This document shows positions 51,034 through 58,838 of a stretch of 64,000 nucleotides of DNA, one piece after another (position 1 is the stretch's first letter; every line of letters begins with the position of its first letter). The notes beneath the pieces were generated by a model that saw only the letters and a program-made list of their open reading frames with translations, ran no database searches and was not told the origin of the DNA. The DNA is from Klebsiella pneumoniae (lineage in GTDB: Bacteria; Pseudomonadota; Gammaproteobacteria; Steroidobacterales; Steroidobacteraceae). Where the stretch lies: assembly GCA_945873095.1 (NCBI GenBank), contig CAMCBU010000007.1, forward strand, positions 1-64,000. Reading direction: 5' to 3'. Both the position numbers and the translations under genes were made by a program.

Positions 51034-53277
51034 TTACGCGCGGGGACGATCGAGCGCCAGCGTCGGACGCGATCTGTCCGCGCCACGGCACTCGAAGCAG
51101 CGATGGATTTGCCGGTTGCGGGCAAAATCCGGCGGGATCGTGCGCTCGGTGACATCCAGGATGCGATAGCGCCGCTCCAATACCGGGTCGAGTCGAAAAC
51201 GCTGGGCGTTGGTCGAGAACACCAATAGACCGCCTTCGGCCAAAATCGCCATGCAGGCGTCGAGCAGCTCGACATGATCACGCTGCACGTCGAACACGCC
51301 CTCCATGCGCTTGCTGTTCGAGAAAGTCGGTGGGTCGCAGAAGATCAGATCAAAACGTTCCCCGCGCCGCGCCGCTTCGGTCAACCATTCACGCACGTCC
51401 GCGTGCACCAGTCGGTGCTGCTCGCCCCAGAGACCATTGAGTTCCAGATTGCGTCGACACCACTCGAGGTAGGTCGCCGATAAATCGACCGTCGTGGTCG
51501 ACACCGCCGACCCCGCCGCCGCGTACACCGTGGCGCTACCGGTGTAACCGAACAAGTTCAAGAAACGCTTACCGTTGGCGGCCCGACGCAACTGCGAACG
51601 AGTCGGACGATGATCGAGGAACAAACCCGTATCGAGGTAGTCGACGAAGTTCACCCGAAACTTCAAGCCATCTTCCTCCACCACATGGAACTCTTCGCGC
51701 TCGTCACGCTTGGTGTACTGGTCACCACGCTTGATACGCCTGCGAGTTTTGAGGTGGATGTGCTCGGCCGATACACCCGTTGCCGCCACCAGAGCTGCGA
51801 GCGCTTCGCTACGACGTCGACGCACGGTCTCCTCGGGGATGTCGGCAGGTGCCTGATATTCCTGCACCACGAGCGCCGCTGGCGCCTCGGCCGAGGCCGC
51901 GTAACGATCGATCGCAAAGGCGTATTCCGGCATGTCGGCATCGTAGATGCGGTAACACGCGACGTGTTCGCGCCGCACCCAAGCCGACAAATTTTTGAGA
52001 TTTTTGCGGATGCGGTTGGCGAACATCGTCGCGCCCGGTGTCGCGGCAAGATCCGCATCGATCTGCAGGCCGGCCTTCGGGCGCAGATCGCGCTCCGCTC
52101 GCGCCGCGATCTCGATCCGCAGCAAACGGCATTCGGTCGCCCCGTTCCACACCGTATGCACACGATGCGCGCGCAAACCGAGTTCGAGCCCGAGCGACGC
52201 GTCCCCGGTGAGAATAGCCGCCTGCCAGCCCTGGAACTCCTCGCGCAGCACACGCCCCAGTTCGCGGTGCACGGCGCGCGCCGACTCGAGATCGCCTAAT
52301 CTTTGACCCCACGGCGGATTGGTGCAGAGCAATCCCGTGACCGAATCCGTAGGACGCTGGGTCTCGGCGAGCACACCGACCGCAAAGTCGGTGATCTCGG
52401 CGACACCGGCATGCGAGGCGTTGATCTTGGCGTCTTTCAACACGCGCGCGTCCTGATCACGCCCCCAAAAAATCGTGGTGGAGTCGATCAATCGTTGCAG
52501 CCCGTGACGAGCGCGCGCGTCAGCCTCAGCGACGAGGCGCTGCCAAAGCGCATCGTCATGCCCCTGCCATCGAAGAAAACCAAAATACCGTCGACGGTGA
52601 TTGGCTGCGAACCCGGCTGCCATACGTGCCGCCTCGATGACGAAGGTGCCCGAGCCGCACATCGGATCCAAAAAGGCCGCGCCGTCGGCTGACAGTTTCG
52701 GCCAGCCCGCTCGCACGAGAATGCCGGCTGCGATGTTTTCGCGCAGCGGCGCTTCACCGGTATCGCCTCGCCAGCCGCGTCGGTGCAAACCCTCACCCGA
52801 CAGATCGAGTGACACCGTCACCCGCGTGCCGACAGCATGCGCATGCACCCGAACACCCGGTTCGTGCGTCGCGATATCCGGTCGCAAGCCGACCGTCTCA
52901 CGCAAGGCATCGCAGATCGCGTCCTTCAAACGCAAGGTGCCATAGTGGGTATTGTTGATGGCGGGATGTCGGCCGCTCCACTCGCACGCCAGCGTTGCGG
53001 TCGGATCGATGTGTCGACGCCAATCGATCGCTTTGAGTGCCGTGTGAATCGCCGCATCGTCGGCGGCCTCGAAGCGCAACAACTCGAGATACACCCGACT
53101 CGCCACCCACGATTCGAGACACACCCGATACGCCACCTCCAGCGACCCGGTGAAAGCGACGGCGTTACCGCGCTCGCGAATATCCGTGCCCCCAAACGCG
53201 GCGATCTCCCGCGCCAGGAGATCGCCGAAACCCCGCGGCACACTCGCGAGGAACTGACGGATGTCCACGTTACTCAT
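51034..53277 (-). CDS. rlmL: Bifunctional 23S rRNA methyltransferase RlmKL
   Basis: A 747-residue fusion: an N-terminal THUMP/RlmL half with DPMCGSGTFVIEAA and the NPPWG catalytic motif (m2G2445), and a C-terminal RlmK half with the LFGYTGSATVYAA SAM-binding and FCDPPTFSNS motifs (m7G2069). The fused form is characteristic of gammaproteobacteria (E. coli RlmKL, 702 residues). The ATG at 53277 lies inside a 13-bp tandem repeat shared with the end of the upstream nuclease gene, and no good ribosome site is seen, so it is probably translated by coupling. Confidence 0.94.
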   Translation of the reverse strand: MSNVDIRQFLASVPRGFGDLLAREIAAFGGTDIRERGNAVAFTGSLEVAYRVCLESWVASRVYLELLRFEAADDAAIHTALKAIDWRRHIDPTATLACEWSGRHPAINNTHYGTLRLKDAICDALRETVGLRPDIATHEPGVRVHAHAVGTRVTVSLDLSGEGLHRRGWRGDTGEAPLRENIAAGILVRAGWPKLSADGAAFLDPMCGSGTFVIEAARMAAGFAANHRRRYFGFLRWQGHDDALWQRLVAEADARARHGLQRLIDSTTIFWGRDQDARVLKDAKINASHAGVAEITDFAVGVLAETQRPTDSVTGLLCTNPPWGQRLGDLESARAVHRELGRVLREEFQGWQAAILTGDASLGLELGLRAHRVHTVWNGATECRLLRIEIAARAERDLRPKAGLQIDADLAATPGATMFANRIRKNLKNLSAWVRREHVACYRIYDADMPEYAFAIDRYAASAEAPAALVVQEYQAPADIPEETVRRRRSEALAALVAATGVSAEHIHLKTRRRIKRGDQYTKRDEREEFHVVEEDGLKFRVNFVDYLDTGLFLDHRPTRSQLRRAANGKRFLNLFGYTGSATVYAAAGSAVSTTTVDLSATYLEWCRRNLELNGLWGEQHRLVHADVREWLTEAARRGERFDLIFCDPPTFSNSKRMEGVFDVQRDHVELLDACMAILAEGGLLVFSTNAQRFRLDPVLERRYRILDVTERTIPPDFARNRQIHRCFECRGADRSRPTLALDRPRA

Positions 53278-53310
53278 CGTGGTAGCTCATCGTGGTAGCT
53301 CATCGTGGTC
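53272..53310. repeat. Three tandem copies of a 13-bp unit across the nuclease/rlmKL junction
   Basis: CTCATCGTGGTAG at 53272-53284 and 53285-53297, then CTCATCGTGGTCG at 53298-53310. The array covers the start codon of rlmKL and the last codons and stop of the nuclease gene. As 13 is not a multiple of 3, each gain or loss of a copy would shift the nuclease C-terminus out of frame. Confidence 0.85.
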
Positions 53311-54747
53311 GCTCGTATCTGGGGTCGTATTCACGGTCGTGATGCGCAGCGAGCGCGACGCCGCGCGCAAATGGCGCACCAAGATTCGGTAAACATCCGC
53401 ATCGAACACCGACTCGCTGGCACGCTCGCCGTCGGCGGTCCGGGTGCCGAGATATTGCCAACGATCGACATGGTGCCACTCGATGCGACCCTGCGCGTTG
53501 CGCTCCTCGATGCGGATCGGCCCGGCATAAGGCCAACTTTTCAGCTTGTGCTTGGCGAGTGCCAGCTTCAACCGTAGCGCATGCTTCGGCAGCGATTCAC
53601 CGCCGACGCAGACGCCATCACAACGACCGAGTTGATAGCCGAAACAGCTACCCGCACCCGGATGCTCCAGACCGAGTGTCTTCAAACACAGCCGACGCTC
53701 GCGCGCGATCGTCGTGAGTGCAGCCCGCGCGGCTTTGGCGGTGCGAAACAAGCCGAAGCAGTCACCGCCCTCAGGCAAAGGTCCCTCGAGCCGCTGTAAA
53801 ACCGCCGCTGCGCCCTCGTCACCCACGAACCACGTGTGGTGCTCGCCACCGCCCCGCAAGCGACGGTTGTAGACCGGTTTGTAGTCGCGCACCCATTGCG
53901 CCTCGAGCAGCAGCGCGCCCAATTCGCCAGCCGTCTCGGTCCACTCGATACGCCGAACCTGTGCTGCCAAGCGCTGCGATTTCGAATCGCGCGTTGCGCC
54001 GCCGAAGTGAGCCAAGACCCGCTCGCGGATATTTTTGGCCTTACCGACATAGATGAGCGCATCGCCCTCGCCGATGAATCGATAAACGCCGCAAACTTCG
54101 GGCACGTCGTCGAGCAGATCAGGCGGCAAATGCGCGGGCAGCGACGGCCTTCGGCGCACGCGCTCGATCGCCTCGGCCAGGCGCCGCGGTGCGAGCGTCG
54201 CGCGCCAATGTTGCCACAGCTGTGCGAGCACGTCGGCGTCAGGCAAGGCGCGATGCCGACTCTCGCACTGAAGGCCATGTCGCTCGATGATCGCATCGAG
54301 ATTGTGACGACCCGCCTCAGGGAACAGCTCACGCGAGAGGCGCACCGTGCAGGCGAGCGGCGCGCTGTATGCATAACCCGCGCGTCGCAACTCGCTACGG
54401 ACGAAACCGTAATCAAAGCGCACGTTGTGTGCGACGAAGCGGCGTCCCTCCAAGCGCGTCAACACTTCGCGCGACAACGCCTCGAACGACGGCGCCTCGG
54501 CAACCATGTCGTTGCGGATGCCCGTCAGTCGCTGAATGGACGGAGGGATCGACACACCGGGGTTCACGAGCGAGCTCCAACGCGACTCGACCTGCCCGTC
54601 ACGCATCGCCACGATCGCGATTTCCGTGATGCGGTGCCAAGCCGGATGCCCGCCCGTGGTCTCCACATCGACGAATGCGACCGGCTCGTCGATTAGACTC
54701 AGTTGGTTGTCACTCAAATCGTTGTCACTCAACCGAATGCGATCCAA
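53287..54747 (-). CDS. DEDDh exonuclease fused to a GIY-YIG nuclease domain
   Basis: A 486-residue protein with a DnaQ-like DEDDh 3'-5' exonuclease (DVETTG with Asp27/Glu29; HNVRFDYGFV 107-116; HRALPDA 165-171) followed by a UvrC/Cho-type GIY-YIG endonuclease (GVY at 220-222, IYVGKAKN from 232) and a C-terminal region resembling that in Cho-like proteins. Such fusions are known in proteobacteria and are often annotated as 'DNA polymerase III epsilon subunit-like / excinuclease Cho'. It probably works in DNA repair. The N-terminus contains the repeat LSDNDLSDNQLS encoded by a tandem duplication. It overlaps puuC by 19 bp. Confidence 0.88.
   Translation of the reverse strand: MDRIRLSDNDLSDNQLSLIDEPVAFVDVETTGGHPAWHRITEIAIVAMRDGQVESRWSSLVNPGVSIPPSIQRLTGIRNDMVAEAPSFEALSREVLTRLEGRRFVAHNVRFDYGFVRSELRRAGYAYSAPLACTVRLSRELFPEAGRHNLDAIIERHGLQCESRHRALPDADVLAQLWQHWRATLAPRRLAEAIERVRRRPSLPAHLPPDLLDDVPEVCGVYRFIGEGDALIYVGKAKNIRERVLAHFGGATRDSKSQRLAAQVRRIEWTETAGELGALLLEAQWVRDYKPVYNRRLRGGGEHHTWFVGDEGAAAVLQRLEGPLPEGGDCFGLFRTAKAARAALTTIARERRLCLKTLGLEHPGAGSCFGYQLGRCDGVCVGGESLPKHALRLKLALAKHKLKSWPYAGPIRIEERNAQGRIEWHHVDRWQYLGTRTADGERASESVFDADVYRILVRHLRAASRSLRITTVNTTPDTSDHDELPR
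54706..54732. repeat. 15-bp tandem duplication at the start of the nuclease gene
   Basis: GTTGTCACTCAA at 54706-54717 is repeated at 54721-54732, a 15-bp period. It is in frame in the nuclease gene (LSDN repeated) and its right edge overlaps the end of puuC (54729). Both ends of the nuclease gene therefore carry short tandem repeats. Confidence 0.75.
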
Positions 54748-56219
54748 GTGGTCTTCAATTCCGTGTACTTCTCGAAAGCGTGCAACGACTTGTCACGCCC
54801 GATGCCCGATTGCTTGTAGCCACCAAAAGGCACGGTGATGTCGTCGGCGTCATAGCAATTCACGTACACCATGCCCGAACGCAGCGCTCGTGCGGCCTTG
54901 TGCGCCACGTTGATGTCACGACTCCAGATTGCCGCAGCCAGACCGTACTCGGTCGAGTTGGCAATCGAGATCGCCTCGTCTAGGGTATCGAACGGAATTG
55001 TCGCCAGCACTGGACCAAAGATTTCTTCGCGGGCAATGGTCATCTGCGGCGAAACATCGTCAAACACGGTCGGCTCGATGTAGTAACCACCACTCTCCTG
55101 CCGAACGCGTTCGCCACCACAATGCAAGCGGGCACCCTGCTCGCGACCGCCATGGATATAGCCGAGCACGCGATTCATCTGCGTCTCATCTACCAATGCG
55201 CCGAGTCGGGTCGCAGCATCGAGCGGGTCTCCCGGCGTCATACGTTTGGCGATCGCGGTGATCCGCTCGAGCATCTCTGCACGAATCGGGCGCTGCACGA
55301 GCAAGCGGGATCCCGCCGAGCACATCTCGCCTTGATTGAAGAAGATCGCGAAAGCCGCCGCGGTCGCCGCCGCCTCGAGATCCGGGCAATCGGCCATGAC
55401 GATATTGGCAGACTTGCCGCCGCACTCGAGTCCGACTCGCTTGAGGTTCGACTGACCGGCGTACTGCATGACAAGCTTGCCGGTGGCAGTCGAGCCGGTG
55501 AATCCGATCGCGTCGACATCGGCGTGCAGAGCCAGCGCTTTGCCGGCAGTGTGACCAAAACCGGGCACCACATTGAACACGCCAGGCGGAACGCCCGCCT
55601 CAATGGCCAACTCGGCAAGACGCAGCGCCGACAACGGCGATTTCTCCGAAGGCTTCAGCACCAAAGAATTGCCTGCGGCCAGAATCGGCGCCACTTTCCA
55701 GGCCGTCATGATCAACGGAAAATTCCACGGCACGATGGCACCCACCACACCGAGCGGCTCTCGGGTGATCGTCGCGAGCACCGAAGAGGCCGTCGGCGCG
55801 ACTTCGCCGTAGATTTTGTCGATCGCCTCGGCATACCACTCGATGCAACGCGCAGCGCTCGGCACATCGACTTTGAGCGAGTCGCCGATGGGCTTGCCCA
55901 TGTCGAGCGTCTCGAGTAGTGCCAGCTCGTCTTTGTGCGCACGAATCAGTTCGGCAAAGCGCTGCAAGACCCGCTTGCGCGCGCTCGGCGCTCGCGACGC
56001 CCACACACCGCTGACGAACGCCGCGCGCGCATCGGCGACGGCGATATCGATATCGGCACTCTGACCATCGGCGATCGGCGCAAGTAGTCGGCCGTCGATC
56101 GGCGAGTGCTTGTCGAAAGTCGCGCCGGCGAGCGAGGCAACACGTTGCCCGGCCACGAAGGCGCGGCCATCCGGCTTGAGTTCCGCGGCACGCTGGTGCC
56201 AATTACTGTTCGCGTTCAT
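54729..56219 (-). CDS. puuC: Gamma-glutamyl-gamma-aminobutyraldehyde dehydrogenase (PuuC type)
   Basis: A 496-residue aldehyde dehydrogenase. Glu265 in LECGGKSANIV and Cys300 in FFNQGEMCSAG are the catalytic pair. Long stretches look like E. coli PuuC (495 residues), for example LALLETLDMGKPI, RWYAEAIDK-like WYAEAIDKIYGEV, and VPFGGYKQSGIGRDKSLHA near the end. It oxidises gamma-glutamyl-gamma-aminobutyraldehyde with NAD(P)+. It is about 8 kb from puuB, so the pathway genes are split. The ATG at 56219 is supported by TAAACT seven bases upstream. Confidence 0.87.
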   Translation of the reverse strand: MNANSNWHQRAAELKPDGRAFVAGQRVASLAGATFDKHSPIDGRLLAPIADGQSADIDIAVADARAAFVSGVWASRAPSARKRVLQRFAELIRAHKDELALLETLDMGKPIGDSLKVDVPSAARCIEWYAEAIDKIYGEVAPTASSVLATITREPLGVVGAIVPWNFPLIMTAWKVAPILAAGNSLVLKPSEKSPLSALRLAELAIEAGVPPGVFNVVPGFGHTAGKALALHADVDAIGFTGSTATGKLVMQYAGQSNLKRVGLECGGKSANIVMADCPDLEAAATAAAFAIFFNQGEMCSAGSRLLVQRPIRAEMLERITAIAKRMTPGDPLDAATRLGALVDETQMNRVLGYIHGGREQGARLHCGGERVRQESGGYYIEPTVFDDVSPQMTIAREEIFGPVLATIPFDTLDEAISIANSTEYGLAAAIWSRDINVAHKAARALRSGMVYVNCYDADDITVPFGGYKQSGIGRDKSLHAFEKYTELKTTWIAFG

Positions 56220-56226
56220 GGCGACG

Positions 56227-56232
56227 AGTTTA
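56227..56232 (-). promoter_or_regulatory. -10 element of puuC, leaderless arrangement
   Basis: TAAACT on the minus strand is followed by seven bases and the ATG at 56219. It is a weaker match to consensus than the others, but at the same fixed distance. Confidence 0.3.
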
Positions 56233-56410
56233 CCCGGCCAGCGGAAACCCGGGATTGCACTATCCATCGGCAACACCGGCGCACGACGCACCAACCCAGT
56301 GCGGATTTGGAGTTAAAATGTCGCAAACCTGTCATGTAGACGCCTTACCACGCATGGCATGTCGTTTGCTTGAACAGTTTGGAACTTACCCCTTCGAGGA
56401 TCAAAAACGC

Positions 56411-57106
56411 ATGAAAAACCTCCCCCTTCTCGCGCTGCTGGCCGTAGCGGCTGTCGGCACTGTCGCTCGCGCCGAGATCAGCTCGACCGTGACGCTGGCC
56501 TCCGACTACGACTTCCGCGGCCTCAGTCAAACCGCCAAGGATCCGGCACTGCAATTGAGCCTCGACTGGGCCGGCGACTCGGGTTTTAGCGTCGGCGCCT
56601 GGGCCAGCAACGTCGACTTCGGACCGGACACCGTCTCGGACGTCGAGCTCGATATCTATGCGGGCTATAGCGGCAATTTCACCGAAGATTTCAGCTACAA
56701 CTTCTCGGTGACGCAATACAGCTATTTCGACACCGCCGACAAAGTCGACTTCGCCGAGGCGGCCTTCGGTCTCGCCTATCAGGGCTTCTCGACCAAGTTC
56801 TGGTACGCCTGGGATTACGGCAACACCGGTCTGGCCGCCCGCTACATCGAGGCCAACCTCGAACTGCCGTTGCCACAAGATTTCGGGCTGCTGCTGCATG
56901 CGGGTCAGAGCAGCGGCGAATACTGGGCCGACGACAAGTACACCGACTTCGCCATCGGTCTGACCAAGACCGTTGGTAAGTTTGATCTCACTTTGAAGTG
57001 GGTCGACGGCAGCGACTACCGCCCGGGTAACAACGTCGACGGCGACGTTTTCAGCTCGGACAGCAAGGCTCTCTTTTCGGTGGCGACGAGCTTCCCTTGG
57101 GAGTGA
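56411..57106 (+). CDS. TorF-family putative outer-membrane porin
   Basis: A 231-residue exported protein. A signal peptide (about 1-21, cleavage near VARA-E) is followed by amphipathic beta strands; VTLASDYDFRGLSQTAKDPA is the typical beginning of the TIGR02001/TorF group of small outer-membrane proteins found in proteobacteria. It probably forms a small barrel for solute passage; no substrate is established. I start at ATG 56411, with GAGGA about ten bases upstream; the open frame from 56255 runs through the promoter region and has no coding look. Confidence 0.83.
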   Translation: MKNLPLLALLAVAAVGTVARAEISSTVTLASDYDFRGLSQTAKDPALQLSLDWAGDSGFSVGAWASNVDFGPDTVSDVELDIYAGYSGNFTEDFSYNFSVTQYSYFDTADKVDFAEAAFGLAYQGFSTKFWYAWDYGNTGLAARYIEANLELPLPQDFGLLLHAGQSSGEYWADDKYTDFAIGLTKTVGKFDLTLKWVDGSDYRPGNNVDGDVFSSDSKALFSVATSFPWE

Positions 57107-57124
57107 TCCGCCGCAGATAACGGG

Positions 57125-57130
57125 TACACT
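57125..57130 (+). promoter_or_regulatory. -10-like element ahead of the acyl-CoA dehydrogenase gene
   Basis: TACACT lies nine bases before the ATG at 57140. A GGGGG between them could also serve as a weak ribosome site, so a leaderless reading is less certain here. Confidence 0.25.
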
Positions 57131-57139
57131 GCGGGGGCT

Positions 57140-58327
57140 ATGACAGATTTCACGCCTAGCCCCCGCGAACTCGAGCTCGAGGCGCGAACCCAGCGCTTCG
57201 TTCGCGATGTCATCATCCCCTATGAATCCGATCCACGATTCCAGGGACCCATCACCGACGATCTCGTGCAGGAACTGCACGCAAAAGCCCGCGCGGTCGG
57301 GCTGCTCGCGCCTCACGTCGGCAGCGAATGGGGCGGCTACGGGCTGACCCATCGCGAAATCGCCACGGTGTTGCGCGCCAGCGGGTATTCGCTGCTCGGT
57401 CCCGTCGCGATGAATTGCATGGCACCCGATGAGGGGAACATGCACATGCTCGAGCGCATTGCGACGCACGCTCAGAAAGAGCGCTTCCTCAAACCGCTGG
57501 CAGCCGGCCTCACGCGTTCGTCGTTTTTCATGACCGAGCCGGATGGCGGCTCGGGCTCCGATCCGGACATGCTCAAAACCGAAGCCGTCGAAGACGGGGA
57601 TCACTGGGTCATCAATGGCCGCAAGTGGTTCATCACCGGCGCCGAGGGGGCTGGCTTTGGCATCGTGATGGCGCGCACCGGTGGTCACCACTCAACCATG
57701 TTCCTCGTGCCGCTACCAGACCCGGGTATCGTGCTCGAACGCGTGATGCACACGGTCGATCACACCATGCCGGGTGGGCACGGCGTGTTGTCGCTGACGA
57801 ATGTCCGAGTCCCCAAAGAAATGGTGCTCGGTGCGCCGCACGAAGGCTTCAAATATGCCCAGGTGCGGCTCGCGCCAGCCCGTCTGACCCACTGCATGCG
57901 TTGGTGGGGCGCTGCGCAGCGCGCTCATCACATCGCCACCGAATACGCATGCCGCCGGCAGGCTTTCGGCAAAGCGCTGATCGATCACGAGGGCGTCGGT
58001 TTCGCCTTGGCTCGTAACGAAGTGGATCTGAAGCAGACTCAGTTGATGATCGATTACGTGGCCTGGACCCTCGATCAGGGCAGCCGCGCCTCAACCGATT
58101 CCAGCATGGCCAAATACACCTGCGGCGAGACGCTGTTTCAGATCGTCGATCGTTGCGTGCAGGTGCTCGGCGGTAGCGGCATCGTCGATGAGACGCCGGT
58201 CTCAAAGATTTGGCGAGAGATCCGAGGGTTCCGCGTGTACGACGGCCCCTCGGAGGTTCACCTCTACTCGCTCGCCAGACGCTTGAAGCGCAAAACGGCC
58301 GCCGCGACGAGCGCAAGCCCGACGTAA
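57140..58327 (+). CDS. Acyl-CoA dehydrogenase (ACAD10/11-like)
   Basis: A 395-residue FAD-dependent acyl-CoA dehydrogenase. FMTEPDGGSGSDPDML is the FAD/substrate motif, and the C-terminal RVYDGPSEVHLYSLAR has Asp in the DGPSEVH position instead of the Glu-Gly-Thr found in the other dehydrogenase at 7485. This variant occurs in the ACAD10/11 and long-chain groups. It probably oxidises a different acyl-CoA than the operon enzyme. The end overlaps the btuM gene on the other strand by 64 bp. Confidence 0.87.
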   Translation: MTDFTPSPRELELEARTQRFVRDVIIPYESDPRFQGPITDDLVQELHAKARAVGLLAPHVGSEWGGYGLTHREIATVLRASGYSLLGPVAMNCMAPDEGNMHMLERIATHAQKERFLKPLAAGLTRSSFFMTEPDGGSGSDPDMLKTEAVEDGDHWVINGRKWFITGAEGAGFGIVMARTGGHHSTMFLVPLPDPGIVLERVMHTVDHTMPGGHGVLSLTNVRVPKEMVLGAPHEGFKYAQVRLAPARLTHCMRWWGAAQRAHHIATEYACRRQAFGKALIDHEGVGFALARNEVDLKQTQLMIDYVAWTLDQGSRASTDSSMAKYTCGETLFQIVDRCVQVLGGSGIVDETPVSKIWREIRGFRVYDGPSEVHLYSLARRLKRKTAAATSASPT

Positions 58328-58818
58328 AGCCCCATCGTCAACAAATAACCCGGGAAATATCCGGCGACCGCGGCCGCGTAAGCTCCCCAAGTCGTCGTCT
58401 CGGGCGATGGCGCAAGCCAATACATACCGAGATTCGCGACTACGAAAGTCACGAAAGCAGCAGCCGCGCCGACCGCGAGGATGAACGGCGCCCGTGCTCG
58501 CGCAGGGTCGGCCCCGAGCCAGTGGCCCGCGGCCCAAAGCGCACCATAAGCAGGAATCAAGAAAAAATACGCCGGCGAGTAGCAATCGGTCGGCGTGCCC
58601 AGCGCGAAGGCGGTCAAATCGGCCACCCAGGCCAAGACGAAGAACGCGGGGAACAAGCGCGGCTCACGTAGCCACAGACCGGCTAAAAAAAACACTGCCC
58701 ACGACGCATCCGGCGGACCCTGCAACTCCCCGAAATGCCCCACTCGCGTCGCACTCATGGCCAGGGCCAAGCTCAACGCCAGCATCCAAAATCCACGACC
58801 TTTGATGGTGTCCGTCAT
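58264..58818 (-). CDS. btuM: Solitary ECF-type vitamin B12 transporter (BtuM)
   Basis: A 184-residue inner-membrane protein with about six hydrophobic segments. It looks like BtuM, the solitary ECF S-component known from Thiobacillus denitrificans: Cys79 in TDCYSPAYFF sits where that protein has its cobalt-binding cysteine (Cys80), and His28 and Asp67 are also placed like residues I recall as conserved there. It would carry cobalamin across the inner membrane. The start at ATG 58818 has GGAGGG upstream. It is 20 bp behind btuB, so both are under the same riboswitch. No ECF ATPase or EcfT gene is nearby, as expected for BtuM. Confidence 0.75.
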   Translation of the reverse strand: MTDTIKGRGFWMLALSLALAMSATRVGHFGELQGPPDASWAVFFLAGLWLREPRLFPAFFVLAWVADLTAFALGTPTDCYSPAYFFLIPAYGALWAAGHWLGADPARARAPFILAVGAAAAFVTFVVANLGMYWLAPSPETTTWGAYAAAVAGYFPGYLLTMGLYVGLALVAAAVLRFKRLASE

Positions 58819-58838
58819 GTTCCAACCCTCCCTCACAA

